In this document: positions 35,098 through 42,967 of the stretch, piece by piece | Position numbering within the stretch: position 1 is the first letter of the stretch | Layout of the letters: each line of letters opens with the position of its first letter | Assembly (NCBI RefSeq): GCF_002104475.1 | Contig: NZ_NBOF01000003.1 | Coordinates: 682,001-746,000, forward strand | Direction of reading: 5' to 3' | Source of the DNA: Cognaticolwellia mytili | GTDB taxonomy: Bacteria; Pseudomonadota; Gammaproteobacteria; Enterobacterales; Alteromonadaceae | Length of the DNA: 64,000 nucleotides | Notes under the pieces: model-generated | What the model saw: the letters and a program-made list of their open reading frames with translations, nothing else | What the model was told of the DNA's origin: nothing | Databases searched by the model: none | Program-made: the position numbers and the translations under genes

Positions 35098-35511
35098 ATG
35101 ATTGTAAAAAAGCTGAGAGATAAAAACGATTGGTCGCAGGAACAACTTGCTGAATATTCGGGTTTAAATGTTCGTACGATCCAACGTGTCGAAAGTGGTC
35201 AAAAAGCGAGTGTTGAAACATTAAAATGCCTTGCCTCTGTATTTGAAGTAAATATTTCAAAATTAACAGAGGAGATTACCGTGATAGATAAAGAAACTGA
35301 AAAGTGGAAAAAACTACCTTGGTGGTTCAAGGCTAATATGTTCGGAGTTAACTCTCGGCGTCATGTACAAGTTATGGAGTTTACTTTGCTAGCAGTTGCA
35401 TTTGGTTCATGGTTTTTAAAGCCTGAAATAATAACAACCCCCACTTGTTTCTTAGCAGCATATTTAACAGGTTGGATCATCAGGTTTGGTGACAAAAATG
35501 ACGTGTGGTAA
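35098..35511 (+). CDS. cassette 23: XRE HTH regulator with C-terminal two-TM domain
   Basis: A 137-aa protein. Residues 1-58 form an XRE HTH with WSQEQLAEYSGLNVRTIQRVESG. The remainder has a short linker and two membrane helices (about 97-112 and 116-130), a layout known for some membrane-tethered regulators. ATG at 35098 with GAGGA 6 bases upstream. The long leader contains an inverted repeat. Confidence 0.8.
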   Translation: MIVKKLRDKNDWSQEQLAEYSGLNVRTIQRVESGQKASVETLKCLASVFEVNISKLTEEITVIDKETEKWKKLPWWFKANMFGVNSRRHVQVMEFTLLAVAFGSWFLKPEIITTPTCFLAAYLTGWIIRFGDKNDVW

Positions 35512-35517
35512 AGCAAA

Positions 35518-35614
35518 ATAACAAGCACCTCATCAGGACAAATAAAGCTTGGCTCCTGTCACTGCGCTCCATATTATAGCCAAGCATTATTTGCTAGTTA
35601 AGTGGGCGTTAGGC
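35518..35614 (+). repeat. attC site 24
   Basis: ATAACAAG at 35518, right core GTTAGGC at 35608-35614. Confidence 0.88.
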
Positions 35615-35709
35615 AACTTAACTAATTCTGCGTAATTTTGAGTGCTGTACATAAATACAGTTGCATGTATAATTTCCAATAATTTATATAACTAATGCGC
35701 AGGGAATTT

Positions 35710-36198
35710 ATGCTAGAAGATATAGACGTTAGTGCACCAACAGACTTTGATTTTATAATTGGTGATTGGAAAGTACAACATCGTAGGCTAAAAGACTTAT
35801 TAAATGATTGTGATGAATGGGTTGAATTTGAAGGAAGTTCTTCCACACGAAGAACTATGGGTGGGTTTGGTAATTTAGAAGACGTTCACCTTAAATTTCC
35901 TGAGTCATCATTTAGAGCTGTTGCCCTCCGCTCTTATAATGCAGAATCAAATTTATGGTCTATCTGGTGGTTAGATGGACGATTCCCTGACGTATTAGAT
36001 GTGCCAGTGGTAGGTAGGTTTACTGAAGGTGTAGGAGTGTTTTTTGCAGATGATGTACTCAACGGGGTTAATATAAAAGTTAGATTTAAGTGGATCTCGT
36101 TAGATCCAAGCAAGCCAAGGTGGGAACAAGCATTCTCAAAAGATAATGGCGAAACTTGGGAAACTAATTGGACTATGGAGTTTTCACAAAGTCAATAA
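35710..36198 (+). CDS. cassette 24: DUF1579-like protein
   Basis: A 162-aa protein from ATG 35710 (AGGGA upstream; ATG 35695 in frame is without a site). The pattern DFDFIIGDWKVQHRRL, then ARSYNAESNLWSIWWLD-like (VALRSYNAES, WSIWWLDGR) and KVRFKW, fits the DUF1579 / lipocalin-like beta-barrel family. Function unknown. Confidence 0.7.
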   Translation: MLEDIDVSAPTDFDFIIGDWKVQHRRLKDLLNDCDEWVEFEGSSSTRRTMGGFGNLEDVHLKFPESSFRAVALRSYNAESNLWSIWWLDGRFPDVLDVPVVGRFTEGVGVFFADDVLNGVNIKVRFKWISLDPSKPRWEQAFSKDNGETWETNWTMEFSQSQ

Positions 36199-36213
36199 TA
36201 TACAATACGTTGG

Positions 36214-36236
36214 CTAACAAGCAGCTCAAAACGGAC
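36214..36236 (+). repeat. attC site 25, left part (split by IS3-family remnant)
   Basis: CTAACAAGCAGCTCAAAACGG at 36214; the site stops at 36236 where the IS begins and resumes near 36746. Confidence 0.8.
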
Positions 36237-36745
36237 TGTGAATTTCCCCCGTTTTAGTGGATACCTCCTCATTACATTGAGGAGGCTGTAATTCCCAAAC
36301 ATACCGAACCTAAAAAAACATGGTTCTATCCTGTCGATTTCAAAATCAAAGTAGTACAGCTAAGCTTAAGAGACGACGTTTTATCTAAGGCTGTTGCTCA
36401 AGCACTCGGTATTCATTCGTTCATGCTTTCTCGCTGGCGAAAAGAATATCGAGAAGGTAAGTTTTCAATCAAACAGCGCTATAACAGCAATAATGAACTT
36501 ATGGTTAAAATCCTAAATAAAAAAGAGCTGAATAAAATCAAGCAACTGAAAAAAGAAAATGAACGCTGAAAGTTGGAGAATGATTTACTAAAAAAGTGGC
36601 AACGGTTCCTTGCACAGAAACATCAGGAAGATATCGGTTCATCGAAAAACTCAGAGCCGAGATAAAGATCACGAAATTACGGAAACTTTTAATGTTTCAA
36701 TAAATGGTTTCTACGATTGGCGTGAGCGTTAACCGAGTGCTAGAG
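36237..36745 (+). mobile_element. IS3-family remnant in attC site 25
   Basis: Left end TGTGAATTTCCCCCGTTTT at 36237 is typical of IS3-family ends. An orfA-like frame and the first 30 or so codons of an orfB-like frame follow, then the element breaks off and attC sequence resumes. No right end is seen. Confidence 0.75.
36291..36665 (+). pseudogene. IS3-family OrfA remnant
   Basis: The frame carries FYPVDFKIKVVQLSLRDD and ALGIHSFMLSRWRKEYREG, the HTH of IS3 OrfA, then a leucine-zipper-like region, with an internal TGA at 36567-36569 and no clear start codon. An overlapping +1 frame from about 36634 reads RFIEKLRAEIKITKL and YDWRER, the N terminus of OrfB, and ends at a stop. Both are dead. Confidence 0.75.
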
Positions 36746-36776
36746 GAATTATTTACTGCTTAATGCGATGTTATAT
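36746..36776 (+). repeat. attC site 25, right part
   Basis: AATTATTTACTGCTTAATGC then right core GTTATAT at 36770-36776. Confidence 0.7.
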
Positions 36777-37087
36777 ACCGGTAATAGCAAAGTCGATTGC
36801 TGCAATAATTTCATCTCTTAATGACTCAACTGATCCAATAGGATCTTTGAGTGATTTGGATGGCATTGAAGCAACTTGAGGAGTGAGTAAAACATATTGT
36901 TCATCTTCATACTTAATCAATGGAATTAAGCCACCCATTTGCTTATTTCTAAAATACTTGAACTTTCCTAATGGAATTACAATTCTTGTTGTAATATCGC
37001 TAATTAATACACTCTGAATATCAATAATATACGGATATGCTTCACGACTTTTTTACTTGGGTTTGTATAGGCATCTAATTGCGACAT
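36771..37087 (-). pseudogene. ccdB: cassette 25: decayed CcdB toxin
   Basis: From ATG 37085-37087 the frame reads SQLDAYTNPSK, then shifts at a T run (37049-37054) and continues as EAYPYIIDIQSVLISD, ISTRIV-like TTRIVIPLG, YEDEQYVLLTPQVASMP and the C-terminal AIDFAITGI. This is CcdB, a gyrase poison, broken by one frameshift. It overlaps ccdA by 1 bp (TAATG). Opposite strand to the array. The stop falls in the attC right core. Confidence 0.82.
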
Positions 37088-37331
37088 TAAAACTCTCTAA
37101 ACTCATCACCAAAACATCCATTTTCATCGACAAAATCATTGTAGGCTTGTATGGCATTTTTATTTTATTTTACCCACTTTTTAGCTTCAATATTTTTCAA
37201 TTTATCTTTTAATGCTTGCTCTAAAGTCGCAGATAAATTAATGTTAAGTGCTCTTGTTCTTTTTAGTAAGTCACTATTTAAACTGAGATTTGTTGCTTTT
37301 TTGGGGCATCAAAATCGTATAATGGTTGCAT
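37087..37331 (-). pseudogene. ccdA: cassette 25: decayed CcdA antitoxin
   Basis: ATG at 37329-37331 begins MQPLYDFDAPKK, then a frameshift leads into TNLSLNSDLLKRTRALNIN and LSATLEQALKDKL, then a TAA in place of a Glu codon, then NKNAIQAYNDFVDENG. This is CcdA with at least one frameshift and one nonsense change. The pair reads opposite to the array, presumably with its own promoter in 37332-37395. Confidence 0.82.
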
Positions 37332-37394
37332 AATATGTCTCCAAGTCATTATTGCATTAAGTATGCGCACTCTAATGCGTATTGTAAAGAGCAT

Positions 37395-37480
37395 GTAACA
37401 AGCAAATTAACTAGGACAATACAGTTGACTTGCTGCTTCGTCGCTAATCTTAGCCAACTATTATTTTCCTTATATTCCCT
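37395..37480 (+). repeat. attC site 26 (right core lost)
   Basis: GTAACAAGCAAATTAAC at 37395 and a GCCAACTATTATTTTCC inner right part, but no GCGTT follows; the right end has decayed into TTATATTCCCTAAA. Confidence 0.65.
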
Positions 37481-37493
37481 AAATGGAGTTTAG

Positions 37494-37913
37494 ATGAGGT
37501 CTGAAACAATCTATAGAATATCAATTATTATTCTTTGTTTTTCTAGTTTATTTATAAACTATATGACAGGTGATTGGGAATATAGTGCTGACATAATCAA
37601 TGCGATGGATTGGCATGGCTTTAATTCTCAAATACCACACTGGTTTAAATTGTCGATCGTTGGCCCTTTACAGGTTGCAGCTTTAATTATGCTACGTTTT
37701 AACCTGATAGCTAGGAATATATTTGCAGTTTTAAGTTTAATCGGTTTATCAATTTCATTGTTTGAAGGTGTCGCTGCATACAGTGCGTTTGAAATCTTTA
37801 TTGTGCAAATTTACTATTTTTCTACTGGTGTTGTTCTGACTCTTTCTTTTACTCTTTTAAGTGAAAAATTTCGATCACCCTTAAGCCGTAGGAGTGTACA
37901 ACCGGGAATATAA
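37494..37913 (+). CDS. cassette 26: four-TM hypothetical protein
   Basis: A 139-aa protein from ATG 37494 with TGGAG 8 bases upstream. Four membrane helices (about residues 7-24, 52-70, 74-92 and 98-124). The outline resembles small DoxX-like or DUF2569-like membrane proteins but no motif confirms it. Confidence 0.6.
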   Translation: MRSETIYRISIIILCFSSLFINYMTGDWEYSADIINAMDWHGFNSQIPHWFKLSIVGPLQVAALIMLRFNLIARNIFAVLSLIGLSISLFEGVAAYSAFEIFIVQIYYFSTGVVLTLSFTLLSEKFRSPLSRRSVQPGI

Positions 37914-37950
37914 CAAGCAGATTAATCAGGACGAATAATAGTTGGTTTTT
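37911..37950 (+). repeat. attC site 27 (left half only)
   Basis: TAACAAGCAGATTAATCAGG at 37911 and AGTTGGTTTTT at 37940, then the site breaks off into coding sequence. Confidence 0.7.
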
Positions 37951-38210
37951 CTCGTGACGGTGAAATTACGATTTTAGCCTCAAATAACTTAAAGAATCCA
38001 AAAATTAATATCATTCTTCTAGCTAGCTTTATGAAAGATAAAGTCGCTTTTGAAGTTTACGGCATAGCCCATTCAATTTATGAAACATCTGATATGGTTT
38101 GCTCGTGCCAATTCCTAATTAATCAAAGCACTAATGTTAGTTCATTTACTGAAATATCTATAAGTACGGGTAAGGTGCATGGTGCCTTTATTAAGCCTAT
38201 CTCAGAGTGA
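37941..38210 (+). pseudogene. cassette 27: 5'-truncated cassette gene fused into an attC half-site
   Basis: An 89-codon frame open from inside the attC half-site to TGA 38208-38210, with no start or ribosome site at its head. The first Met is 31 codons in. Recognisable only as a beta-rich segment (VAFEVYGIAHSIYETSDMVC). The sequence is best explained by a deletion that joined the left half of one attC to the interior of a cassette gene. Confidence 0.55.
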
Positions 38211-38291
38211 GTAAAGGCAGTTAAAAATTGGCTTTTTCTTATTCGTCGATAATTTTAGCTAACAATTTTTCTCGCTATTAGGGCGTTAGAT
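38206..38291 (+). repeat. attC site 28 (left core lost)
   Basis: Left core degenerate (GAGTGAGTAAAGGC); inner part AATTGGC/AGCTAACAATT; right core GTTAGAT at 38285-38291. Confidence 0.7.
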
Positions 38292-38319
38292 AGCAAAAAA
38301 ATTTGAGTTTAGGAATAGT

Positions 38320-38781
38320 ATGATAAAAAAACTTAATAATTCGACTGGATCAGCTGCAGCGCAGATTTTTACAGTTTTTCAAAACTCTTATAAAATTGAG
38401 GCTCAACTTATTGGAACTCTTAATTTTCCTCCTCTATTACGGAGTGTTAAAGACATAGAGAACTCAAAAACACAATTTTATGGCTTTATTGAAAACAAGT
38501 GCCTTGCTGGTGTTATAGAGATTGATTTAAAAGGTGAACAATTAGAAATCAATAGTTTAACTGTCGAGCCAAATTATTTTAAAAAAGGTATTGCGAGCAA
38601 ATTAATAAATCATGTTCTTGGGGCTTTTAATTTTTCTGTAGCAAAAGTAGAAACCGCCGTTGTTAACTTACCTGCAATAAACTTATACAAGAAACATGGT
38701 TTTGTTGAGTATAAAAGGTGGACACCATCTCATGGTATTGAAAAGCTAGCATTGTCGGTGAGTTGCTCTCTAGTAAACTAA
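38320..38781 (+). CDS. cassette 28: GNAT-family N-acetyltransferase
   Basis: A 153-aa protein. LEINSLTVEPNYFKKGIASKLINHVL is the acetyl-CoA binding region in pieces (strand, then FKKGIAS in place of QxxGxG/A), and INLYKKHGFVEY is the typical C-terminal element. Acceptor unknown. Confidence 0.8.
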   Translation: MIKKLNNSTGSAAAQIFTVFQNSYKIEAQLIGTLNFPPLLRSVKDIENSKTQFYGFIENKCLAGVIEIDLKGEQLEINSLTVEPNYFKKGIASKLINHVLGAFNFSVAKVETAVVNLPAINLYKKHGFVEYKRWTPSHGIEKLALSVSCSLVN

Positions 38782-38865
38782 TTAATAAGGACAAAAAAAA
38801 GTTGGCTTTTTTCGTTCTTCCATATTTTAGTCAACAATTTTTTGTCTCTTAATGAGGCGTTATAC
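38773..38865 (+). repeat. attC site 29 (left core degenerate)
   Basis: Left core reads GTAAACTAAT; right core GTTATAC at 38859-38865. Confidence 0.75.
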
Positions 38866-38885
38866 ATTTACGGATAGTTCTTAGT

Positions 38886-39377
38886 ATGATCAACTGTTTT
38901 ATTCCCGACTCTTTCGAAGTTCCAGAAACTTTTGTTTCTGAGCATTTTTATCTGAAAGTTCTTGATGAAAATATTGCGGAGTTAGATTTTGAGGCTGTGG
39001 TGTCTAGTCGAAAAAGACTACAGGGAATATTTGGCCCCAAGTCAGCGTGGCCTAAAGATAATATGACCCTTAAAGATAATATAGATAGCTTAAAGGTTCA
39101 TAAGCAAGAGTTTGAATCCAAGGATGCTTTTGCTTATTCAGTATTCAACAGCACAAATGAAAAGTGCTTAGGCTCTGTTTACATCGATCCAAGTCGCTCA
39201 TCAAACTATGATTGTGAAGTTTATTTATGGATTCGAGATGATAGTATTGTCTTGGATAAATTGCTCTACCGAACAATGTTGAATTGGCTTCAAGTCGATT
39301 GGCCTTTTTCAAAAGTTGCATTTCCTGGCAGGTGCATTTCATGGAAAAATTGGGAGAATGCGTTAAAAGCAGTATAA
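38886..39377 (+). CDS. cassette 29: GNAT-like acetyltransferase
   Basis: A 163-aa protein with CLGSVYIDPSRSSNYDCEVYLWIR, a pattern of GNAT-like proteins that place beta strands 4 and 5 here, and an N-terminal LKVLDENIAELDFEAVVSS. The classic QxxGxG/A loop is not clear, so the acetyltransferase call is tentative. Confidence 0.62.
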   Translation: MINCFIPDSFEVPETFVSEHFYLKVLDENIAELDFEAVVSSRKRLQGIFGPKSAWPKDNMTLKDNIDSLKVHKQEFESKDAFAYSVFNSTNEKCLGSVYIDPSRSSNYDCEVYLWIRDDSIVLDKLLYRTMLNWLQVDWPFSKVAFPGRCISWKNWENALKAV

Positions 39378-39470
39378 GAAGCTTTTCAAGCGAGACAAAT
39401 AGCTGTTGGATGGTTCGCTTTGCTTCATATTTTAATCAATAATTTTTTGCCTCTTAGCGAGGTGTTAGCA
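39373..39470 (+). repeat. attC site 30 (left core degenerate)
   Basis: Left core reads ATAAGAAG; right core GTTAGCA at 39464-39470. Confidence 0.75.
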
Positions 39471-39485
39471 TTACAAGGAAGTCAT

Positions 39486-39827
39486 ATGAAAATTCTAATA
39501 TTAGTTCTTTTATCAACGTTTTTTATATCCTCATGTTCAGAGGAAATAAAACTCAACCGAGCACAAACTAAAGCCCTAGAAAGAGTAAACCCCAAATATC
39601 CAATCCAAGCGGCACGGGATCGTATTGAAGGCTATGTCAAATTATCATTTGATATCAATGTGAAAGGTGAAACGGATAATATTAAGGTTATAGATGAAGC
39701 TCCTGAAAAAACTTTCAGGAAACAAGCTGTTTTGGCTGTGTCAAAGTGGAAGTATGAACCGTATGTTGTTAATGGTAATCCTGTATTGCAAAAGAATATT
39801 TCTGTTCAATTAGATTTTAAGCTTTAA
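39486..39827 (+). CDS. cassette 30: lipoprotein with TonB C-terminal-like domain
   Basis: A 113-aa protein from ATG 39486 (AAGGA at 39475-39479). A lipoprotein signal (STFFISSCSEE, Cys about 19) is followed by a TonB/TolA C-terminal fold: PKYPIQAARDRIEGYVKLSFDIN and AVLAVSKWKYEPYV. The fold normally contacts TonB-dependent receptors, but here there is no inner-membrane anchor or proline-rich spacer. The longer in-frame opening from 39420 starts in the attC and is rejected. Confidence 0.78.
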   Translation: MKILILVLLSTFFISSCSEEIKLNRAQTKALERVNPKYPIQAARDRIEGYVKLSFDINVKGETDNIKVIDEAPEKTFRKQAVLAVSKWKYEPYVVNGNPVLQKNISVQLDFKL

Positions 39828-39837
39828 ATTCAGTAAG

Positions 39838-39935
39838 GCTAAAAAGTCATTAAATCAGGACTAAAAATAGTTGGCTTTTGCTTTTTCATTGCTTCTGCTG
39901 GCTAAAGGTTATTAGCCTCTTGGTAGGCATTATAG
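39838..39935 (+). repeat. attC site 31 (both cores degenerate)
   Basis: Left GGCTAAAAAG, right ATTATAG at 39929-39935; the inner right CCAACT has become GCTGGCTAAAG. Confidence 0.6.
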
Positions 39936-40022
39936 ACCTTGTTTAGTTTTCGAAGTGCGAGACGAAGATACATTTGGGTTTCTCTCGCGAAGTTAAAAAT
40001 TTAAAGAATAGGAATAATCAGG

Positions 40023-40973
40023 ATGACAATGTGTTTATGGACTTATAAAAGATCATTTCAATATGATGATGACGATTATGAAGTGAAATACTCCTTTTCA
40101 CTTAAAACTTATACGTCACAGCTGTTTTGTAATGGAACACTAGTAGACAAATGCACACATTCATTTGATGATTTCAAAGTGGTTGTGCATAAATTTCAAC
40201 CTATCAGCCAACCAAACGGTCGAACTAAAGAAGTAACAGTTTCTGTTGGTTACTTTAGTTGGCTAAGCGTCGGTATCGTAGTTAGGGCAGGTAGCGACTT
40301 AATTTACGAAAGCCATCCAGGTAAAAATATTCACTTTGCAACTAAAAAGCTAGAAAACTTAGGTATTTCTGACAATTCAGTAAAGGAAAATGAAAAAAGA
40401 GAACTTCAAAGTGAACAATGGCGAAAAAACAAACCTTCTATTTTTGCTGATATAGGTATAGGAGCTGCATTTTTTGTAGTAGCAAAAGTGACTGGAGACT
40501 TAAGCGTAGCCGCATTTACGGGCGTGTTATTAGGAGTCGCTCTCGTTATTATTCAACGCTTTGTTAAAGTCGACTTATTAGGTGGCTTTGCAGTTTTTGG
40601 AACGATTATGCTCTTAGTATCAGCAATATTTGCCATTGTCTTTCAAAGTGAGTATTTAGTGCAACTTAAGGGCACATTGATGGGATTACTGAGTGCAACA
40701 GCGCTTATGGTAGATGGTGTGTTTAATAAGGGAGGGTACTTTGGCTCCCGTTTTGAGCGCTACGTAAACTCACCTATTCAACATAGGTACTTTGTTCTAG
40801 GCTTAGCATTGATTGGTTTATGTATGGCAGGGCTGAATTTTAGTGTTGCGACTCAATTAACCCAAGAGCAGTGGCTCACGTATGATACGTTTGTTGAAAC
40901 ACCTGTTTATTTCGTGATGTTTTTTATTCTCGTTTGGCGTGCTGGTAAAAAAGCTAGCCCAAAAGTTTGCTAA
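40023..40973 (+). CDS. cassette 31: IspZ/YciB-like membrane protein with N-terminal extension
   Basis: A 316-aa protein. Residues about 1-130 are a soluble beta-rich domain (YSFSLKTYTSQLFCNGTLV). From about 138 on there are six membrane helices, where FADIGIGAAFFVVAKVTGDLSVAA, then LLGGFAVFGTIML and the later FERY segment match the intracellular septation protein A family. The family acts in envelope or septum biogenesis and is normally about 180 aa, so the front domain is extra. One of the largest cassettes. Confidence 0.72.
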   Translation: MTMCLWTYKRSFQYDDDDYEVKYSFSLKTYTSQLFCNGTLVDKCTHSFDDFKVVVHKFQPISQPNGRTKEVTVSVGYFSWLSVGIVVRAGSDLIYESHPGKNIHFATKKLENLGISDNSVKENEKRELQSEQWRKNKPSIFADIGIGAAFFVVAKVTGDLSVAAFTGVLLGVALVIIQRFVKVDLLGGFAVFGTIMLLVSAIFAIVFQSEYLVQLKGTLMGLLSATALMVDGVFNKGGYFGSRFERYVNSPIQHRYFVLGLALIGLCMAGLNFSVATQLTQEQWLTYDTFVETPVYFVMFFILVWRAGKKASPKVC

Positions 40974-41000
40974 ATTAGACAGATAAGTTGAAATTGGTTT

Positions 41001-41101
41001 ATAACAAAGCACTAAAGAAGAACTCGTAACCGCTGGCTCGATTCTTCTTTCGCATCATATTTTAGTCAACTATTGCTAGCCTATTATGTCGAGCGTTATA
41101 A
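41001..41101 (+). repeat. attC site 32
   Basis: ATAACAAAG at 41001, right core GTTATAA at 41095-41101. Stem differs (GCTGGC/AGTCAAC). Confidence 0.75.
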
Positions 41102-41126
41102 GTTACTTACACTTGAGGGAAAATAA

Positions 41127-41402
41127 ATGAAGTTAGATGTTTCAAACTATTCAACGGAAGAGTTATTCCAATCTTTGGAAAGCGTAGATGATATTCAATT
41201 TCCTGAACAAGCATTATTAGTTTTAAAGGAGTTGCTGGCTAAATCAGGACTTACAATAGAGCAAATACAGGATTCATTTAAAAGTGGGAATTCTCTAGAT
41301 ATAATTGGCACGTTGCCAGTTTTTTCGACCATTGCTAGTGATATTTTAAATGCGAATAATGATGTTTCTGAGAAGTTAAACCGCCTTTCGATTAAGTTAT
41401 AG
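41127..41402 (+). CDS. cassette 32: small soluble helical protein
   Basis: A 91-aa acidic protein of three or four helices, no TM. No family recognised. Followed by 160 bp (41403-41562) with no gene and no clear site except short AT-rich stretches. Confidence 0.58.
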   Translation: MKLDVSNYSTEELFQSLESVDDIQFPEQALLVLKELLAKSGLTIEQIQDSFKSGNSLDIIGTLPVFSTIASDILNANNDVSEKLNRLSIKL

Positions 41403-41562
41403 ATAACTTAAACACGCTAATAAAATGAACGTTAAACAATTAACTAGCGTTGTTCTTTACGGGGCCTGATTGTTATCCCTACATTTGTACTGCCTTCTGA
41501 TTTTATGTTGGTATTGTTATTGTTATTGGTAGTATAGAGCAATATAGGGTTAGTAAATCAAG

Positions 41563-41657
41563 ATAATAAGCTATTAATTATAGTAAAAACAATTGGCTAT
41601 ATTTGTTCCTTAGTACTTTAATTAATCATTTGTTAGCCTGTTATTTGAGCATTATAT
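41563..41657 (+). repeat. attC site 33 (degenerate)
   Basis: GATAATAAGCTATTAATTA at about 41560, inner CAATTGGC, right core ATTATAT at 41651-41657. Confidence 0.6.
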
Positions 41658-41691
41658 GCCTTTAATTACACTATCAACTCTGGAGTATTAG

Positions 41692-42525
41692 TTGACACAA
41701 GGAAAATTATCTTTAAAAAACGAAGTTAGCTTATATCTTTTTTTAACGTTTTCTTTTAGTTCAATATTCTATTATTGGATCTCTGTAAGTGATAATGGCT
41801 GGCTAACCTTTGGATTAATGTGGTGCCCTGGCATAGCGTCAATAATTACATATTTATTAATTAACAAAACGATTAAAGGCTTCCATTTTGGCTTTGGAAA
41901 AATATCATATTTATTCTTTAGCTTTTTAATTCCCATACTCATTTTATTTATTGTTTATGGAATAATTTGGGTAACTGAACTTGGAAGTTTTAAAGGCTTT
42001 GAATCCAACTTCATAACTAAATTATCATTCATACCTATGATGTTACTTATTCTTGAAGGAAGCTTTTATTCTGGACGTTCAGCCTTAGGCGAAGAGCTTG
42101 GTTGGCGTGGTTACCTTACACCTCGATTGTTAGAAAAATATTCTCCAAATCAAGTATCTCTTTTGGTAGGTATCATTTGGTCTGTATGGCACTTCCCACT
42201 TATCCTTACTGGTAATTACGGCACAGATACACCAGTATTTTTTCAGCTGGTTTGTTTTACTTTAATGCTTACTGGTAATACATATATTTATACTTGGTTT
42301 CGTATAAAATCCGGCAGTTTATGGACTGGGTGTTTAATACATACAAGTCATAACTTGTTTATATTTCATGTGTTCAATGATTTAACTATGAGTAATGAAA
42401 TAACGCCATATTTTATTGATGAAACAGGTGTAATATTTGCAATATATGGTTTAGTGTTAATATTGCTATTTCAAAAGCTTGGCTGGGATTGGCCTGGTGA
42501 TTTAAAACGGTATATAACAAGCTAA
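41692..42525 (+). CDS. cassette 33: CPBP-family intramembrane metalloprotease
   Basis: A 277-aa protein starting at TTG 41692 with TGGAG upstream. Eight or so membrane helices. Family signatures are in order: GEELGWRGYL (EExxxR), WSVWHFPLIL (FxxxH type) and CLIHTSHNLF. CPBP proteases include Rce1-like enzymes and bacteriocin-immunity proteins, so an immunity role is possible. Substrate unknown. Confidence 0.87.
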   Translation: MTQGKLSLKNEVSLYLFLTFSFSSIFYYWISVSDNGWLTFGLMWCPGIASIITYLLINKTIKGFHFGFGKISYLFFSFLIPILILFIVYGIIWVTELGSFKGFESNFITKLSFIPMMLLILEGSFYSGRSALGEELGWRGYLTPRLLEKYSPNQVSLLVGIIWSVWHFPLILTGNYGTDTPVFFQLVCFTLMLTGNTYIYTWFRIKSGSLWTGCLIHTSHNLFIFHVFNDLTMSNEITPYFIDETGVIFAIYGLVLILLFQKLGWDWPGDLKRYITS

Positions 42526-42609
42526 TCAAATTAGCACAAAACAATTGATTAACTTTGTTCTTCGTAATTTTAGCCAAATTATTTTATTGTCTCTTAGTGG
42601 GCGCTATGC
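42514..42609 (+). repeat. attC site 34 (right core GCTATGC)
   Basis: ATAACAAG at 42514; right core at 42603-42609 reads GCTATGC. Confidence 0.75.
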
Positions 42610-42642
42610 ACTAATCCGATACTCGTGCTAAGGATGATTCAC

Positions 42643-42819
42643 TTGAAAGATGATGATAAAAACAAAGTCTCTAAAACTAGTAATATGGGGTTAGCTATAA
42701 CTATGGGAGCTGGAGTGGGTCTCATTTTTGGCGAATTAGTTTGTGATAATGTAGGTGTTGGTCTAGTTATCGGAGCAGGAATTGGTATTGCTTTTAGCAG
42801 TATTAATAAAGTTAAATGA
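42643..42819 (+). CDS. cassette 34: small glycine-zipper two-TM protein
   Basis: TTG at 42643 with AAGGA at 42630-42634 gives 58 aa. Two Gly-rich helices (AITMGAGVGLIFGEL and GVGLVIGAGIGIAF) follow a charged start. The pattern matches cassette 6. The in-frame codon at 42625 has no ribosome site. Confidence 0.6.
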   Translation: MKDDDKNKVSKTSNMGLAITMGAGVGLIFGELVCDNVGVGLVIGAGIGIAFSSINKVK

Positions 42820-42847
42820 AATTAAAATTCTACGCAATAACAATCGT

Positions 42848-42945
42848 ATAATAAGAAAATTAATCAGGACAAAGAGTAATTGGTTTTTTCTCCTGTCTCG
42901 ATTATTTTAATCAACTATTATTTGCCCATTATTAGGGCACTGTAG
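42848..42945 (+). repeat. attC site 35 (degenerate)
   Basis: Left core ATAATAAG, inner AATTGG/ATCAACT, right end GGGCACTGTAG in place of GGGCGTT. Confidence 0.65.
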
Positions 42946-42967
42946 TTTTACTAGGAAAGTTTAACGT

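Noticed and set aside
37151-37333. Open + strand frame over ccdA
   Set aside because: The opposite strand is clearly CcdA by protein motifs; the + strand frame is a shadow.
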